Origin: Actinomycetota bacterium
GTDB taxonomy: Bacteria > Actinomycetota > Acidimicrobiia > Acidimicrobiales > JAMCPL01
Assembly: GCA_023379725.1 (NCBI GenBank)
Contig: JAMCPC010000091.1
Coordinates: 3,035-19,878, forward strand
Reading direction: 5' to 3'
DNA: 16,844 bases
A program made the translations under genes and the position numbers. Under the pieces are notes generated by a model that saw only the letters and a program-made list of their open reading frames with translations, ran no database searches and was not told the origin of the DNA. Below, piece after piece: positions 14,560 to 16,844 of this stretch (position 1 is its first letter; each line of letters begins with the position of its first letter).

Positions 14560-15987
14560 TCACCTCTTGCTAAGATTATCCCTGGCAGAGGAGGACACCG
14601 ATGCAGGTCTCGGTGCATTACTTATATCATCAAATACAGATGCTGCGCATCCGGCAAAGAGTGCCGCCCCACGTATGCCAGGCTCTTCGACATCCAAATA
14701 ATCGACAGTAATAGCCGATCCTGCCACTTTCTCCTTGGCTGCTCGTAATGCGAGACTACGTGACCAGCCACCTGATACAGCTATACGATCAATAGGACCA
14801 CCGATCTCCGATATGGTATTGAGTAGCTCATACATACGATTGGTTACAGTCGAGACAGCAGCACGCCATATGTGAACCGGGGTAGCGTCCCATCCTATCC
14901 CGGTAATTGACGCTAAATTGCTTTCTGCGTTCAGTATCTTCAACTCACCGATATCATCCAATCCATCAAGAGCATCCCTCTCTAATAAACTCATGCGATC
15001 ACTCCCTATCTCCTCGGTGCCATATCCAATCAACTTCAAAATACGACCAAGCACAAGCCCTGCACGTTGCGCTCCAAGCAATACGAACCGACCGGGTAAC
15101 GCATGGCGGCCCACTGTCACGTGACCGGCAAGTGCGACTCCAATAGCATCCCCATCAGGCATCTTACAGGTGGCTCGTATGAGTGCCTCGGCAGTACCAC
15201 AGGAGTCAAATACCTCATTGTTATCTATTACTCCAGCACCGACGGCTCCACAGGAATGATCGTGTCCCCCAATAGTGAGTATGGCACCATTTAGGCGATT
15301 TAACCCGTATTCTGCATATCTGGCTCCATCAAAGTTGCCAATAGCCGTACCAGCAGTCACCAACTCAGGCATTACCCGCAATGAAAGATCTCCCCACTCC
15401 AGTGCCTCTTCCCACCACTCCCCCGCAGCTACATCAAGCATGCCCGACCTGGAAGCCAATGACAGTTCGGCGACTTGCCCCCCTCCCAGTCGGTATGCGA
15501 TCCACTCAGCTATACCCAGTATCTTCGCTACCGACGAAGGCTGGTCAAGATGACCACACAACCACCTCCACTTTGCCAAAGTACACAATCTACTGGGTGG
15601 GAGACCGGTTTTCTCGCTGAATAGGCCGCCAAATACATCAGCCATCTCCCTGGCTTCATCCTCCCCGCGTGAATCGTGCCATGCTATAGACCGCATAATG
15701 GGATTATCCTTACTGTCCAGATACACGACAGTCTCTGCAATACCCGTAATGCCAAGTGCTACAACATCCCCATCGGATACGCTTGGCAACCTATCGGTAA
15801 TTTCAGAGAGTACTCCCAGTACTGTATCGAGAAGCCGGGATGGATCAAGCTCTGCACCAGTTGGAATCTGTATCCACGGAGTAGGAGCGTCGACAAAGAA
15901 ATGCTCAATACCGCTAGTATCTATTGCACCTGCTTTTATACGTGATGTACCAATATCTATACCGATCAGCCAACTGTTGGAAGTCAT
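14560..15987 (-). CDS. FGGY-family carbohydrate kinase, substrate unknown
   Basis: This enzyme phosphorylates a sugar or polyol with ATP and has the two-lobed actin-like fold. From ATG 15987 (475 aa), visible blocks are the phosphate-1 loop LIGIDIGTSRIKAG (7-20), AWHDSRGEDEA (102-112) and GGHDHSCGAVGAG (240-252) with probable catalytic base Asp243. DSCGTAEAL (261-269), SGGWSRS (405-411) and the adenosine segment EEPGIRGAALFAG (434-446) follow. A TTG at 16014 would add nine residues ahead of the conserved start, so I chose the ATG, though no good ribosome site is seen for either. Substrate cannot be inferred, and no transporter or isomerase lies beside it. The stop lies 11 bp beyond the end of the broken ORF on the other strand. 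Confidence 0.9.
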   Translation of the reverse strand: MTSNSWLIGIDIGTSRIKAGAIDTSGIEHFFVDAPTPWIQIPTGAELDPSRLLDTVLGVLSEITDRLPSVSDGDVVALGITGIAETVVYLDSKDNPIMRSIAWHDSRGEDEAREMADVFGGLFSEKTGLPPSRLCTLAKWRWLCGHLDQPSSVAKILGIAEWIAYRLGGGQVAELSLASRSGMLDVAAGEWWEEALEWGDLSLRVMPELVTAGTAIGNFDGARYAEYGLNRLNGAILTIGGHDHSCGAVGAGVIDNNEVFDSCGTAEALIRATCKMPDGDAIGVALAGHVTVGRHALPGRFVLLGAQRAGLVLGRILKLIGYGTEEIGSDRMSLLERDALDGLDDIGELKILNAESNLASITGIGWDATPVHIWRAAVSTVTNRMYELLNTISEIGGPIDRIAVSGGWSRSLALRAAKEKVAGSAITVDYLDVEEPGIRGAALFAGCAASVFDDISNAPRPASVSSSARDNLSKR

Positions 15988-16093
15988 TACCAGATATACT
16001 ATCGCTCCAGACAATCTAATATCATGGGTCGTAATTCGACCGGTACCGATGTGGTCATTACAGGCTTTTCACCACTACGCCAGACGATCTAAG

Positions 16094-16117
16094 CCTATGG
16101 GTCTTCCTATGGGTCTT
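16094..16117 (+). repeat. 12-bp tandem duplication in the kinase-RluD gap
   Basis: cctatgggtctt occurs twice back to back, followed by a looser third unit beginning cctgaagatct. It lies in the 267-bp region between the kinase ATG and the rluD stop. That region otherwise shows scattered aatccaa words and no gene. Confidence 0.8.
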
Positions 16118-16187
16118 CCTGAAGATCTACCCACCAGGAGCACACAGGGAAATCCAATTCCTGCTCTATCTCAAATCCAATCGAATG

Positions 16188-16292
16188 GAATCCAACACGT
16201 CCAACACTGATGACAACTCAGATTTGGCAAATTGGCCAGTTTACCCTGATCGGTTTAAGAATCCAATACCTCCAACACTGATGACAACTCAG
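16188..16292 (-). repeat. Duplicated 3' end of the pseudouridine synthase gene (71-bp offset)
   Basis: A 34-bp segment occurs at 16188-16221 and again at 16259-16292 with two mismatches. The second copy encodes the current C-terminus (ELSSVLEVLDS, then TAA). The first lies beyond the stop and, in its own frame, reads ELSSVLDVLDSIRLDLR before a TAG. The offset of 71 is not a multiple of three, so the duplication shifted the frame and probably created the present early stop. Confidence 0.85.
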
Positions 16293-16844
16293 GTGGCAGT
16301 GGTACGCTCCAATCCATTAACTCTCCGCTAGACGGGTGCTCAATAGACAATCTGGAAGCATGCAGGAAGATACGGGCTGAATAGCTGTTATCCCCAAGTC
16401 GGGCATCCCGACCATTGGCATCCTGGTTCCCGACACCCTGTCCACCAGTATCCTGGCCAAGTCCGGCATCCCGACCACTAGTATCCTGGCCACCAGCATC
16501 CTGGCCAAGTCCGGCATCCCGACCACTAGTATCCTGGCCACCAGTATCCTGGCCAAGTCCGGCATCCAAAGTGCCATAACTGGCATTCAGATCGGGCAGT
16601 TTCACAGGTGGCAATACCGACCAACTATGTCCTCCATAACGAACATCACCAATCACGGGATGACCTACCGATGACATATGAACTCGTATCTGATGAGTCC
16701 GTCCAGTCTCCAGATTGACCTCAAGCAGACTGAGTGGCACCGGGTGTACATACCTCCGTACTACCCGATATCTTGTTACGGCAGGTCTTCCGTTGGATGA
16801 TACGCACATATTCAATGGGTTGCGCGACGATCTGCCTATAGGGG
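16255..16844 (-). CDS. rluD: RluD-family 23S rRNA pseudouridine synthase, C-terminal part
   Basis: Enzymes of this family isomerise uridines in the helix 69 region of 23S rRNA. The visible part begins in the frame PIGRSSRNP, continues with RPAVTRYRVVRRY and contains the conserved LETGRTHQIRVHMSSVGHPVIGD, followed by the final FLHASRLSIEHPSSG strand. The catalytic-aspartate motif lies beyond the window end, so the gene is 5'-partial. A TTG at 16815 can be read as a start but lies inside conserved sequence and is not the true start. A loop after VRYGG that is short in relatives is expanded here by a 48-bp tandem repeat. The C-terminus ends at a stop created beside a local duplication. Confidence 0.88.
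   Translation of the reverse strand, partial: PIGRSSRNPLNMCVSSNGRPAVTRYRVVRRYVHPVPLSLLEVNLETGRTHQIRVHMSSVGHPVIGDVRYGGHSWSVLPPVKLPDLNASYGTLDAGLGQDTGGQDTSGRDAGLGQDAGGQDTSGRDAGLGQDTGGQGVGNQDANGRDARLGDNSYSARIFLHASRLSIEHPSSGELMDWSVPLPPELSSVLEVLDS
16394..16567 (-). repeat. 48-bp in-frame tandem repeat inside rluD
   Basis: Units start at 16394 (63 bp, with an extra 15 bp), 16457 (48 bp), 16505 (48 bp) and 16553 (partial). The two central units differ at a single base. They encode the 16-residue unit DAGLGQDTGGQDTSGR. Smaller internal repetition (GQD-x-GG / GQDTSG) indicates that the unit itself grew from shorter words. No spacers separate the copies. Confidence 0.95.

Noticed and set aside
15698..16210. 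170-codon plus-strand ORF across the kinase start and downstream gap
   Set aside because: It is antisense to conserved kinase sequence and its product looks like no protein family; it is a shadow of the real gene.
16394..16567. CRISPR-like regular repeat
   Set aside because: Units are contiguous with no unique spacers, and they stay in frame inside a conserved enzyme gene.

Overview
The window looks like a chromosomal segment of a bacterium with moderate GC, most plausibly an actinomycete-type lineage (Actinomycetota, possibly near Acidimicrobiia). The evidence is the gene order argC-J-B-D-F-R-G-H on one strand, start-stop overlaps throughout, and an ornithine carbamoyltransferase with an FEKPSxRTR-type phosphate loop. 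The placement is an inference from gene order and motifs only. Ile-ATA, Val-GTA and Arg-AGA codons are strikingly common.

Layout. (1) 1-2868, plus strand: three overlapping cobalamin genes, cbiL-cbiF-cbiD; CbiD points to the anaerobic, cobalt-early route. (2) 12485-2874, minus strand: a complete arginine operon, read argC, argJ, argB, argD, argF, argR, argG, argH, ending in a 3-methyladenine DNA glycosylase gene and converging on cbiD with only 5 bp between. A promoter overlapped by two tandem ARG-box-like palindromes lies near 12487-12520. Between it and argC is a possible leaderless, arginine-rich 57-codon leader ORF that stops 4 nt before argC. ArgR encoded within the operon is the expected repressor. 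ArgJ recycles the acetyl group, so no argE is needed here. (3) 12638-14548, plus strand: a visibly more AT-rich island with a DNA methyltransferase carrying an N-terminal helix-turn-helix-like domain. A coupled downstream ORF is broken by an apparent 1-nt frameshift and may be the remnant of a restriction partner. (4) 15987-14560, minus strand: an FGGY-family carbohydrate kinase of unknown substrate. (5) 16844-16255, minus strand: the C-terminal part of an RluD-type pseudouridine synthase, cut by the window end.

The most unusual feature is a recurring pattern of short tandem duplications and hydrophilic expansions in otherwise ordinary housekeeping enzymes. RluD has a 48-bp in-frame repeat in a loop and a 71-bp-offset duplication of its 3' end. 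ArgF has a C-terminal tail built on a 15-bp period. argR has a 15-bp duplication that includes its stop codon. ArgB, CbiL and ArgD carry loop insertions, and CbiD and ArgB carry N-terminal extensions. No RNA genes, CRISPR arrays, insertion sequences or convincing intrinsic terminators were found.
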